Shown one piece after another: positions 7,633 to 15,206 of a DNA stretch of 27,427 bases; position 1 is the stretch's first letter; each line of letters starts with the position of its first letter. Under the pieces are notes generated by a model. The model saw only the letters and a program-made list of their open reading frames with translations. It ran no database searches and was not told the origin of the DNA. A program made the translations under genes and the position numbers. The stretch is from Propionimicrobium sp963511305. GTDB lineage: Bacteria; Actinomycetota; Actinomycetes; Propionibacteriales; Propionibacteriaceae. Location: positions 1-27,427 of the forward strand of contig CAUPIJ010000026.1 in the NCBI GenBank assembly GCA_963511305.1. The letters run 5' to 3'.

Positions 7633-8676
7633 ATGGGCGAAACGCGAAAACTTGAACATATTAATACCGCGAGCGTGATTTCTGCTTTCGCGGTTGTTTT
7701 TCTGCACACAAATAGTGTTTTCTGGGATTTCAACCCAGGGGCGTTCTATTGGCGTAGCGCCAACGTTATCGAGTCAGTTTTTTATTTTGCCGTTCCGATC
7801 TTCTTCATGATTTCCGGCGCTACCCTGCTGGACTTCAACGAGCGATACGACCTGAAGACATATTTCAAAAAACGGTTTTCGCGTGCAGTAGTGCCTTTTC
7901 TAGCCTGGAGCGCGATAGGCTTGTTCGCCCAGATCTTCGTAGTCCGCTGGATATCACTTTCGCAGGTAACACCGAAATATCTGCTTGAGGGGCTACTAAC
8001 CGGGAAGCTGGTCGAAATTTATTGGTTCTTCATTCCGCTGTTTGCAATCTATCTGTCTATTCCGCTTTTTGCTGCAGTGCCAAAAGAAAAACGACAGACG
8101 CTATTTACCTATCTTGCCGGGCTCGGTTTCTTGCTCAACTTGCTTCCGCAATTTTTATTAGGTGTATTCGGCAAGCAGCTGAACAATGACCTTTCGATCG
8201 GAGTCGTCGCGGGCTATCTATTTTTCGTCCCCGTGGGATACCTGATTAGTCACTACGACATCAGCAAACGCAACCGAGTCATCATTTACCTGCTTGGAGT
8301 AGCAGGTCTTGCTATGCACATTTTTGGAACCTATTTCTATTCGGTTTCCGCAAACGAAATTTCAGGCGTTTTCAAAGGTTACAGCAACGTGCCTTGCGTG
8401 CTTTATTCCGTAGCAGTATTTACATTCATAAAATATGCTACGCCCGCCATACTGAAGAATTCCTTTATCGCTCGTGCAGTAAATTTCTTACGCAGTTATA
8501 CGTTAAGCATCTACCTACTACATATTTATTTGCTGTGGGCAGCGACGGGCGTATTAAAAGGCATTCAATATTCAATACTATTTAGGCTACTTGGCCCATT
8601 CTTCATCATTGCGGTAGCAATTTGCGCTGCGTGGCTGATCCGCAAGATTCCCGTCGTCAGACGGATTCTTCCCTAG
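7633..8676 (+). CDS. Membrane acyltransferase (acyltransferase_3 family)
   Basis: This is a 347-residue integral membrane protein with about ten hydrophobic helices, of the acyltransferase_3 (OafA/WecH-like) family. Members typically transfer acetyl or other acyl groups to sugars of cell-surface glycans. Family features are an N-terminal helix with VVFLHTNSVFWD carrying the conserved His, the FFMISGATLLDFNERYDL block, and the basic KKRFSRAVVPFLAW segment. The ATG at 7633 has AAGGGG eight bases upstream, which decides it over an earlier in-frame codon at 7555. The gene is visibly AT-richer than gdhA and the kinase gene next to it. It is bracketed by two gdhA tails with terminators, pointing to acquisition. 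The acceptor substrate is unknown. Confidence 0.88.
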   Translation: MGETRKLEHINTASVISAFAVVFLHTNSVFWDFNPGAFYWRSANVIESVFYFAVPIFFMISGATLLDFNERYDLKTYFKKRFSRAVVPFLAWSAIGLFAQIFVVRWISLSQVTPKYLLEGLLTGKLVEIYWFFIPLFAIYLSIPLFAAVPKEKRQTLFTYLAGLGFLLNLLPQFLLGVFGKQLNNDLSIGVVAGYLFFVPVGYLISHYDISKRNRVIIYLLGVAGLAMHIFGTYFYSVSANEISGVFKGYSNVPCVLYSVAVFTFIKYATPAILKNSFIARAVNFLRSYTLSIYLLHIYLLWAATGVLKGIQYSILFRLLGPFFIIAVAICAAWLIRKIPVVRRILP

Positions 8677-8681
8677 GGCAA

Positions 8682-8720
8682 ACAAAAAGTGTGCGGCAGT
8701 TTCTGCCGCACACTTTTTGT
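8682..8720. terminator. Bidirectional terminator between acyltransferase and gdhA
   Basis: This is a perfect 18-bp stem. The left arm at 8682-8699 pairs with the right arm at 8703-8720 around a TTT loop. The arms end in AAAAA and TTTTT, so it can terminate both strands. It lies 5 bases past the acyltransferase stop and 12 bases past the gdhA stop. Confidence 0.93.
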
Positions 8721-8732
8721 ATCTGCGTGCTT

Positions 8733-10067
8733 TTAGATCAAGCCCTGAGCGATAACCGCGTCAGCGACCTTCACGAAGCCGGCGATGTTGGCGCCGAGCA
8801 TGTAGTTACCCGGGTAGCCGTATTCCTCGGCGGTAGCCGCACAGGTGTCGTGGATGTTGGCCATGATGTCGGCCAGCTTCTGCTCGGTGTACTCGAAGCT
8901 CCAGGAGTCGCGGCTGGCATTCTGCTGCATCTCCAGGCCGCTGGTGGCGACGCCACCGGCGTTCGACGCCTTGCCAGGAACGTAAACCAGGCCAGCCTCC
9001 ATGAGCGCCTCGATGGCGTCCGGGGTGGTCGGCATGTTCGCACCCTCGCAGACGGCCTTAACACCGTTTGCGATCAGCTTCTTGGCGTCAGCAATCTCGA
9101 TCTCATTCTGGGTTGCGCAAGGCAGCGCGAGGTCGGCCTCGACACCCCAAGGGCGCTCGCCCGCGAAGAACTTAGCGCCGGTGCGTGCGGCGTAGTCGCT
9201 GACGCGTCCGCGCTCGACCTCCTTGACCTGCTTCAGCGCCTCAAGGTCGATGCCGTTGGCGTCGTAAACGTAGCCGCTGGAATCGGAACAGGTGAGCACC
9301 TTAGCGCCCTTTTCCTGAGCCTTCTCGATTGCGTAAATCGCGACGTTACCGGAACCGGAGACGACCACCTTCATGCCGTCCAAGCTCATTCCGCGGTTGT
9401 TCAGCATACGCTCGGTGAACATGACCAGGCCATAGCCGGTGGCCTCTGTGCGGGCGAGCGAACCGCCCCACGTCAAGCCCTTGCCGGTGAGCACGCCGGC
9501 GTCATAGTGGTTGGTGATTCGGCGGTACTGGCCGAACAGGTAGCCGATTTCGCGGCCGCCGACGCCGATGTCACCGGCGGGAACGTCAATCTGCGGGCCG
9601 ATGTGACGAGCGAGCTCGGTCATGAACGCCTGGCAGAACCGCATGACCTCGCCCTCCGAGCGCCCGTGCGGGTCGAAGTCTGAGCCACCCTTGGCGCCGC
9701 CCATCGGCAGGCCGGTCAGGGAGTTCTTGAAGATCTGCTCGAAACCCAGGAACTTGATGATGCCCAGGTATACGGAAGAGTGGAAACGCAGGCCGCCCTT
9801 GTAGGGGCCAAGCGCCGAGTTGAACTGCACGCGGAAGCCACGGTTAATCTGCACGTGGCCGGCATCGTCGACCCACGGCACGCGGAAGATGATCTGCCGC
9901 TCAGGCTCGCAAATACGCTCGAGGACGGCCGCCTCGGTGTACTGCGGGTTGCGGTCGAGAACAGGTTCTAGCGATTCGAAGACTTCTTTAACAGCCTGGT
10001 GGAATTCCGCTTCGCCCGGGTTGCGGGCGACGATTTGATCATAAACCTCGGAAAGATGGGCTTTCAT
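8733..10067 (-). CDS. gdhA: Glutamate dehydrogenase, probably NADP-specific
   Basis: This enzyme makes glutamate from 2-oxoglutarate and ammonium with a reduced nicotinamide cofactor, in cytosolic nitrogen assimilation. The 444-residue length fits the hexameric GdhA family (E. coli 447). Visible features are the substrate-binding NRGFRVQFNSALGPYKGG segment (75-92), the catalytic lysine in LPMGGAKGG (K126), and the dinucleotide fold GSGNVA (238-243). The start is ATG 10065-10067 with AAGGAG upstream, not the earlier in-frame codon at 10124. NADP preference is inferred from family similarity. A strong terminator follows. The tail of this gene is duplicated at 7403-7431. Confidence 0.96.
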   Translation of the reverse strand: MKAHLSEVYDQIVARNPGEAEFHQAVKEVFESLEPVLDRNPQYTEAAVLERICEPERQIIFRVPWVDDAGHVQINRGFRVQFNSALGPYKGGLRFHSSVYLGIIKFLGFEQIFKNSLTGLPMGGAKGGSDFDPHGRSEGEVMRFCQAFMTELARHIGPQIDVPAGDIGVGGREIGYLFGQYRRITNHYDAGVLTGKGLTWGGSLARTEATGYGLVMFTERMLNNRGMSLDGMKVVVSGSGNVAIYAIEKAQEKGAKVLTCSDSSGYVYDANGIDLEALKQVKEVERGRVSDYAARTGAKFFAGERPWGVEADLALPCATQNEIEIADAKKLIANGVKAVCEGANMPTTPDAIEALMEAGLVYVPGKASNAGGVATSGLEMQQNASRDSWSFEYTEQKLADIMANIHDTCAATAEEYGYPGNYMLGANIAGFVKVADAVIAQGLI

Positions 10068-10105
10068 TAATCGCTCCTTAAATCGAACGGTCACTGCGCT
10101 GGGGG

Positions 10106-10149
10106 CAGCGACTTTCGCTGACACAAAAGTGCCAATAAAAATTTTATTG
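10106..10149 (-). promoter_or_regulatory. Inverted repeats upstream of gdhA
   Basis: Two small symmetric elements lie 39-82 bases before the gdhA start: CAGCGACTTTCGCTG (10106-10120, 6-bp stem) and CAATAAAAATTTTATTG (10133-10149, 8-bp arms). They may be operator sites or, for the second, part of the 3' end of the kinase transcript. I recognise no consensus for a known nitrogen regulator. Confidence 0.35.
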
Positions 10150-10191
10150 CACCCAGTTTTTATCGAACCGGCGCGTTCAAAACTTGGAAAG

Positions 10192-11460
10192 CTAGCCCTG
10201 GGCTTGAGCGGTGCCTTCGTCGCCAGCCTGCTCGGTCGGGGTCTGGGCCTGCGTGTCCTGCGGCGCAGGCTGAGTGTCCTGCGGCTGCGGCTGGGCTGGC
10301 TGCTCGGTGTACTGCGGCTGGGCAGGATACTGCTGGTGTTGCGGAGCGGGAGCGTAGTCCTCAGCAGGCTGCTCGGTGTGTTCCGACGCGGTCGCGGTCT
10401 GGGTGTGCGTCTGCGTCAACGTGACCGTCGGCCCTGGCACCGGAACCTCCCCCGGCCTGGCCCAGGCGTAACCGAGCAGGCAGAGCAGGCAGACGATCAG
10501 CGCGATCAGCAGCGCCTTGGGCGCATACTTAGCCAGCTTCGAGGGCTCTGCGGGAGCCTTGGGCGCGCGCCGATAGTTCGGGGTGACGTGTGGATCTTCC
10601 GCAATGCTGCGCATCTCTTCGGAAACCTCGGCAGCGGTAGGACGCTGGCTAGCCCTTTTGTCCAACATGCGGGGAAGCAGCGCGTCCAGGGCCAAGGGCG
10701 CGTCCGGACGGAGGTCGATCAGCGGCAGCGGCTCGTCGTAAACCTGGGCGTGCGCTACAGCCACCGAAGAGTCACCGACGAAGGGCGGGCGACCGCTGAA
10801 TAAAAAGTAGGCTACGCAGCCGAGCGAGTAGACGTCGGACGGGCTCTCGACCTTCTTGTTCATGGCCTGCTCGGGCGACATGTAGGCTGCCGTGCCGATG
10901 GCGGTAGACGTTCCGGTGAGCTGCGACTCGGTCTCGCTCATCACCCGGGCGATGCCGAAGTCGACGATGATTGGGCGGCCACGCTCGGGATGCGCGTACA
11001 GATCAGGGATGGTGCCGTCGACGTCACGCTGGGCGTTCATCACGATGTTCGCTGGCTTGATATCGCGGTGCGTGATGCCCATATCGTGCGCGGACTGCAG
11101 CGCGTCGGCGACCGCAGCGAGAACGCGCAGCCCTACGCCGTAATCCAGCGGCCCGTTCTCGCGAACCAGCGTCGCCAGGTTGGGCCCCGAAAGCAGATCC
11201 ATGACCAGGTACGCCTTGTTGTCCGAAGTGCCGGTGTCATAAACCTTGACGATGTTGGGGTGATCGAGGCCCGCGATAGCTACGCCCTCACGACGAAAAC
11301 GCTCGGGCACGGTTTCGTCGGTGTTGGTGTCGAGATCTACTATTTTCACAGCGACCGTGCGCTGCAACAAAATGTCTTGAGCTTGCCACACTTCCCCAAC
11401 GGAACCTTTGCCGATCATGGCGTCTAGGCGATAACGCTCTGCGATCAAGGTTTGTGACAT
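10192..11460 (-). CDS. PknB-like membrane Ser/Thr protein kinase without PASTA domains
   Basis: This 422-residue protein has a eukaryotic-type kinase domain (about 10-290), a membrane helix (314-333) and an extracellular tail. Kinase motifs are the glycine loop GKGSVGEVW (17-25), K39 in VAVKI, the catalytic loop HRDIKPANI (131-139), DFG (167-169) and SPE (195-197). It should phosphorylate cytoplasmic substrates in response to an outside cue. The roughly 85-residue outer tail is Pro/Gln/Thr-rich low-complexity sequence. The PASTA repeats that bind peptidoglycan fragments in PknB are absent, so it is not the canonical PknB. The ATG start has a weak upstream site. It stands alone between gdhA and a small membrane gene on the same strand. 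Confidence 0.93.
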   Translation of the reverse strand: MSQTLIAERYRLDAMIGKGSVGEVWQAQDILLQRTVAVKIVDLDTNTDETVPERFRREGVAIAGLDHPNIVKVYDTGTSDNKAYLVMDLLSGPNLATLVRENGPLDYGVGLRVLAAVADALQSAHDMGITHRDIKPANIVMNAQRDVDGTIPDLYAHPERGRPIIVDFGIARVMSETESQLTGTSTAIGTAAYMSPEQAMNKKVESPSDVYSLGCVAYFLFSGRPPFVGDSSVAVAHAQVYDEPLPLIDLRPDAPLALDALLPRMLDKRASQRPTAAEVSEEMRSIAEDPHVTPNYRRAPKAPAEPSKLAKYAPKALLIALIVCLLCLLGYAWARPGEVPVPGPTVTLTQTHTQTATASEHTEQPAEDYAPAPQHQQYPAQPQYTEQPAQPQPQDTQPAPQDTQAQTPTEQAGDEGTAQAQG

Positions 11461-11571
11461 GTCTCTATTGTGGCCGAGTTGAGACGAAAGTTCATAACCA
11501 GAATCGCCCTAATCAGACCTAAAAGTTAGTTGTTATTTTGTAGGTTTCGTTCTTCGCTGTTTTTTCGGTGG

Positions 11572-11976
11572 TCACGCCTCTTTTTTTAGCTGGCGAAGCA
11601 GCATCGTGGCGCCGGTAGCGCACAGGGCCAGGCCACCGACCGCGAGCCCGTTGAAGATGTCTCCCGCGCCGACGAAAATAACCAGACCGAACACCGTCGC
11701 GCAGAGCAACCACATCACAATGGCGACGATCATGCAGCCGACGATCACCAGGTTGCTGGGGTTCGACCGAAAGCCGAGGCTATCGCGCTTGTTATTTTTC
11801 GCGCCAACGACTTTGGCGTTGACCAGCCAGACGAAAACGGCGGCCAGAACAGCCGTGAAGATGGTCTGGCCCATCGTGTTGCCGGGCACCCGCACGCGGG
11901 CGATAACCATGCCCAGCCCCGCGACGATCGAGCCGATGCTCATGAGCGACAGGGCAAGTTTGCGGGAGTTCGTCAT
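11572..11976 (-). CDS. Hypothetical four-helix membrane protein
   Basis: This 134-residue protein has four hydrophobic segments (about 7-27, 36-54, 73-98 and 105-127). They are joined by a basic loop in the middle (KVVGAKNNKRDSLGFRSNP) and the protein ends with LRQLKKEA. I do not recognise a family. It lies 111 bases upstream of the kinase gene on the same strand and is divergent from the FUSC gene. The start at ATG 11974-11976 lacks a strong ribosome binding site. Reading-frame length and clear membrane topology support it as real. Confidence 0.65.
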   Translation of the reverse strand: MTNSRKLALSLMSIGSIVAGLGMVIARVRVPGNTMGQTIFTAVLAAVFVWLVNAKVVGAKNNKRDSLGFRSNPSNLVIVGCMIVAIVMWLLCATVFGLVIFVGAGDIFNGLAVGGLALCATGATMLLRQLKKEA

Positions 11977-12080
11977 GCTTCAATTATCGGCCATCGCGAT
12001 CTCAGGGCGAACAAGCGCCCAATATTGTCGGCACCGCACTCTAGGATTGGGTTGTATAGCGTGAGTAGTTAGGAGAACCC

Positions 12081-13451
12081 ATGAGCGGCAGGCACGCTGA
12101 GTTCGACGAGGTGGGCTGGCGCAAATACGTCCCGAAGCGCATTCGACGATTAGTGCGCAAATATCGCACCTACCTGATCTCGCAATTTCGTGCAGGTCGT
12201 AGCCGCGTCAGGGGTGCTTTTGTCCCGACGATAATCGCCGCCGCCTTTGCCGCCGTCTCGTGGACGATCTGCAAATACCTGATGGGCGAACCCAACCCGG
12301 TATTCGCGCCAATCGCCACGTTTCTATGCCTGGGCATGAGCCGCAACCGCAACATCCGCAAGGTGGTCGAGCTCGGCGTCGGTGCCAGCATCGGCGTCGC
12401 CGTGGGCGGTCTGGTTGCCGTCAATTGGGGCTTCGACTGGTGGCAGATCTTCTTGTTGATGTCCGTCATGCCGCTGATCGGCCGAATGATCGACCGCTCC
12501 GAGATGACGGCGTTCCAGATGGGCATCCAGTCAGTCGTGATGGCTTCGATGATTACCGGCGGAATGGTCTCGGCCACCGACGGGGTTTTCGGGCGTTGGA
12601 CGGACGCGCTGACGGGAGCCGTGGTGGCGTTGATCGCCACGCTGATCTTGCCGATCAACACCGAGAGCCGGCCGCGTCGCTATTCGGTGCTGGCGTTGAA
12701 GGATTTTTCTCGTGCCCTGCGAGCGCTCGGCGTCGGCATGGAGGAGGGCCGCGTCGCCAAGGTTAATAGCGCGAAGGGCTATCTGAGTGCGACGCGAGAG
12801 GCCGTCACCGACGGCGAGGCGGCGCTGGCTTCGGCGCGCGAGACCGCCAGAATAAGCCCGATAACCAGGCGAAAGTCTTTGACTACGCTTTCTGAGCTGG
12901 GTCGCATCCTAGAAATGGCCGACCGGCTAGAGACCACAGCGCGGATCTTCGAGCGTCAGGCTCGCGGCATGGTCATCGAGCGCGGCAAGATAACCACGGT
13001 CCCACCGTATGTCCTGGCCATCGCAGAGATCATCGACCACGTGGCGAACGGCATCGGCAAGTGGGAGCGTCCCACCCTGGCCAGGAACGCGGCCATCGCG
13101 ATCGCCGGCGAGCTGGCCCCGGAGAAGGTCAGCCAAAACAAAGACTGGCGAGCCGCCACCCTAACCTCGCTGCTGCGGGCGATCGTGGTGGATACGCTGC
13201 AGCTGACCGGCCTGTCCAATGCCCAAGCCCGCAGCGCACTGGCTGGAAACGACCCCCATGAGGCGCAGGGGCTGTCGGATATCGACGACTGGGACGACCG
13301 CTCGGAGCTCTGGGGCACCAGCGAGTTGCCGGCAATCAGCAGCGAAGACCGGCACCAGATCCGCAAGATAACCATCGATAAGATCGCCGAGACCTTGGCC
13401 GAACAAGAAAGCGGGCAGGCGCCGGAGGACGACGCAGACAAGCAGAGCTAA
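12081..13451 (+). CDS. FUSC-family (aromatic acid exporter-like) membrane protein
   Basis: This 456-residue protein has an N-terminal membrane block of about six helices (46-67, 71-86, 94-114, 118-136, 143-162, 172-192). It resembles half of a fusaric-acid-resistance/ArAE transporter, with the polar FAPIATFLCLG entry to helix 2. The remaining 260 residues are a cytoplasmic, mostly helical domain with a very acidic end. Full-size FUSC exporters carry two membrane blocks, so this half-size form probably works as an oligomer. The substrate is unknown. The start ATG has AGGAG about six bases upstream. Its stop overlaps the convergent LytR_C gene by four bases. Confidence 0.8.
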   Translation: MSGRHAEFDEVGWRKYVPKRIRRLVRKYRTYLISQFRAGRSRVRGAFVPTIIAAAFAAVSWTICKYLMGEPNPVFAPIATFLCLGMSRNRNIRKVVELGVGASIGVAVGGLVAVNWGFDWWQIFLLMSVMPLIGRMIDRSEMTAFQMGIQSVVMASMITGGMVSATDGVFGRWTDALTGAVVALIATLILPINTESRPRRYSVLALKDFSRALRALGVGMEEGRVAKVNSAKGYLSATREAVTDGEAALASARETARISPITRRKSLTTLSELGRILEMADRLETTARIFERQARGMVIERGKITTVPPYVLAIAEIIDHVANGIGKWERPTLARNAAIAIAGELAPEKVSQNKDWRAATLTSLLRAIVVDTLQLTGLSNAQARSALAGNDPHEAQGLSDIDDWDDRSELWGTSELPAISSEDRHQIRKITIDKIAETLAEQESGQAPEDDADKQS

Positions 13452-13960
13452 GCGGCCGGGCTCGGGCTGGGTTGCGGAGCCGGAATGCAGATCTGACCGC
13501 CGGGCACCTCGATCGTGGCGGGCGCCTCTGCATTGAAGCCCGGATAGTTGTCGCTCAGGTAGACGGTGACCGTGCCGTCGTCGCGTCCGTCACCCCTGGC
13601 CTGCGCGTCCACGAAGAAGCCCTTTACCAGCTGCACCTCGGGCGAGTCCGACTCACCGCCGACGATTACCGTGCCGCTTTCCTCGGCAGAGGAGTTCTTG
13701 GCGCTCAGCGTGTTAAAACCGGCGTCCTGAAGCTGGTTGGAAACCTCGCTGGCTAGGCCAGTCGAGTCGCCGGTGTTGTAAACCTGCACCCACACCTGGG
13801 CGCTAGAAATGGTGTTGGAGTCCTGCTTAACGCAGGGCGGGCCCTCCTGGGATCCGATGGGTTTAGTCAGTTGCTGGTAGCCCCAGCGAGCGCCCAAAAA
13901 CAACAGCACAGCGGCCACCAAAAAAATAATTGGCGAAGCCATTTTGCGCCATCGGGTCAA
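13448..13960 (-). CDS. Membrane-anchored LytR_C-domain protein
   Basis: This 170-residue protein has a short basic N-terminus, one membrane helix (9-29), and an extracellular LytR C-terminal domain (about 52-138) with the typical VQVYNTGDSTGLASEVSNQL opening. Two cysteines flank the domain (C43, C158) and could form a disulfide. It ends in a Pro/Ser tail. LytR_C domains usually follow LCP cell-wall ligase domains. Here the domain stands alone, which is common in Actinobacteria and suggests an envelope role. The start is TTG at 13958-13960, decided by AGGAG six bases upstream; an in-frame ATG six codons later is the alternative. It overlaps the FUSC stop tail to tail. Confidence 0.85.
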   Translation of the reverse strand: MTRWRKMASPIIFLVAAVLLFLGARWGYQQLTKPIGSQEGPPCVKQDSNTISSAQVWVQVYNTGDSTGLASEVSNQLQDAGFNTLSAKNSSAEESGTVIVGGESDSPEVQLVKGFFVDAQARGDGRDDGTVTVYLSDNYPGFNAEAPATIEVPGGQICIPAPQPSPSPAA

Positions 13961-14038
13961 TTCTCTCTCCTGACTAGAACCTAGATTTAATAGAGATTAG
14001 TGCAGGAGTGCGGGAACAGCCAGCTATGCAACCTGAAT

Positions 14039-14344
14039 TTATTCTAAATTAAGCACCCGAGCGTGGACGGTGGGCCGCTGCTGGAGGGCAGCCCGAAGCG
14101 CGCGGTGAAGGCCGTCCTCAAGATAGAGCTCGCCCTGCCATTCGACGACGTGGGCGAACAGATCACCGAAAAACGTGGATTCCTCCTCGAGCAAGACCTC
14201 GAGATCCAGTGAGCTTTTGGTGGTGATCAACTGATCCAGCCGCACCTGCTCGGGCGCGATCTTTGCCCAGTCGCGGTTGCGCAGACCATGGGCGGGGTAA
14301 GGACGTCCATCGCCAACTCGTTTGAAGATCACGATGCCAATCAT
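14039..14344 (-). CDS. Conserved small protein with ParB/sulfiredoxin-like motif
   Basis: This 101-residue protein begins MIGIVIFKRVGDGRPYPAHG and ends with VVEWQGELYLEDGLHRALRA followed by a VHARVL strand. The EDGLHR block (76-81) resembles the DGxHR motif of the ParB N-terminal/sulfiredoxin fold, and this sequence type is familiar from many Actinobacteria. No helix-turn-helix or partition partner is present, so a chromosome-partition role is not supported. The ATG at 14342-14344 is chosen because the family conservation begins with IFKRVG; longer in-frame extensions look non-coding. It lies 78 bases upstream of the LytR_C gene on the same strand, so they may be co-transcribed, and it is divergent from the ABC genes. 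Function unknown. Confidence 0.75.
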   Translation of the reverse strand: MIGIVIFKRVGDGRPYPAHGLRNRDWAKIAPEQVRLDQLITTKSSLDLEVLLEEESTFFGDLFAHVVEWQGELYLEDGLHRALRAALQQRPTVHARVLNLE

Positions 14345-14444
14345 AGTAAAGAACCTGAGTCTTATTGCTTTTATAGGCCACGGGTTTTTTTGTCGGTGCC
14401 CTTGTTTATTCTTTAAAGCGAAAGACCTAGCAGGAAGGCTAAGG

Positions 14445-15206
14445 ATGGTCACGAGAACCCGCGCTAAGCGCGCCCAGATAGAAGAAGCCGTCATCGGGGC
14501 ACGCGAGCTGACCAAGATTTACCAGGCGGGCAGCTCTCCCGTGGTGGCGCTCGACCACGTCACGGTTGATTTCGAGCGAGGCAGCTTCACTGCAATCATG
14601 GGGCCCTCGGGTTCGGGCAAATCTACGCTGATGCACTGCCTGGCCGGCCTGGACAACGTCACCTCAGGCTCTGTGATGCTGGGCGAGAAAGACCTCACCA
14701 AGCTGCCAGATAAGCAGTTGACGCTGATTCGCCGAGACAAGTTCGGCTTCATCTTCCAGTCGTTCAACCTGCTGCCGACACTCAGCGCCAAGAAGAATAT
14801 CCTGCTCCCACTCGAACTGGCAGGCAAGAAGATCGACCGCGCCTGGCTCGACCAGCTCGCTGAGTCGCTGGGCATCGCCGACCGGCTTTCGCATCGCCCT
14901 AGCGAACTGTCGGGCGGCCAGCAGCAGCGGGTGGCCATTGCACGCGCGCTGATTACCCGTCCCGAGGTGATCTTCGCCGACGAGCCAACCGGCGCTCTCG
15001 ACTCGAAGGCGTCCACGCACCTGCTCGACTACATGCGCAAGTGCGTCGACGAGCTAGGCCAGACCATCATCATGGTTACCCACGACCCATCGGCTGCGGC
15101 CTATGGCGATCGCACGCTGATGTTACGCGATGGCAAGATCACTAATGACATTGCGGCCCCGACGACTCAGATGCTCAGCGACGAACTGAGCGGCTTGGAG
15201 GGCTAA
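14445..15206 (+). CDS. MacB/LolD-type ABC transporter ATPase
   Basis: This is the 253-residue ATPase of a type VII (FtsX-permease) ABC system. Motifs are Walker A GPSGSGKST (53-61), Q105 in FIFQSFNLLPTLSA, signature LSGGQ (155-159), Walker B VIFADE (175-180) and H213 in VTHDP. In this class the ATPase drives conformational change in an envelope permease rather than classic transport; roles include antimicrobial-peptide resistance, lipoprotein handling and efflux. The start is ATG 14445 with AGGAAGG six bases upstream. An earlier in-frame codon at 14322 would overlap the divergent gene and adds unlikely sequence. Its stop shares one base with the permease start (TAATG). Confidence 0.95.
   Translation: MVTRTRAKRAQIEEAVIGARELTKIYQAGSSPVVALDHVTVDFERGSFTAIMGPSGSGKSTLMHCLAGLDNVTSGSVMLGEKDLTKLPDKQLTLIRRDKFGFIFQSFNLLPTLSAKKNILLPLELAGKKIDRAWLDQLAESLGIADRLSHRPSELSGGQQQRVAIARALITRPEVIFADEPTGALDSKASTHLLDYMRKCVDELGQTIIMVTHDPSAAAYGDRTLMLRDGKITNDIAAPTTQMLSDELSGLEG

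Noticed and set aside
7260..7733. Minus-strand open frame crossing the gdhA relic
   Set aside because: It runs through a terminator, the relic in another frame and the start of the acyltransferase gene, so it is accidental.
8622..9683. Long open frame (353 codons) on the plus strand opposite gdhA
   Set aside because: It is the antisense shadow of a strongly conserved gene; its translation is rich in Val, Ala, Gly and His with no recognisable domain, as expected of a high-GC complementary frame.
10068..10124. Upstream in-frame start for gdhA
   Set aside because: The extra 19 residues lie upstream of a clear AAGGAG site and start codon at 10067, and family length fits the shorter form.
14039..14344. 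Chromosome or plasmid partition gene
   Set aside because: Only one short motif resembles ParB; there is no ParA, no parS-like cluster and no DNA-binding domain.
14322..14444. Longer N-terminus for the MacB-like ATPase
   Set aside because: It would overlap the divergent small gene and add a Cys/Phe-rich stretch unlike the family; the ATG at 14445 has a good ribosome binding site.
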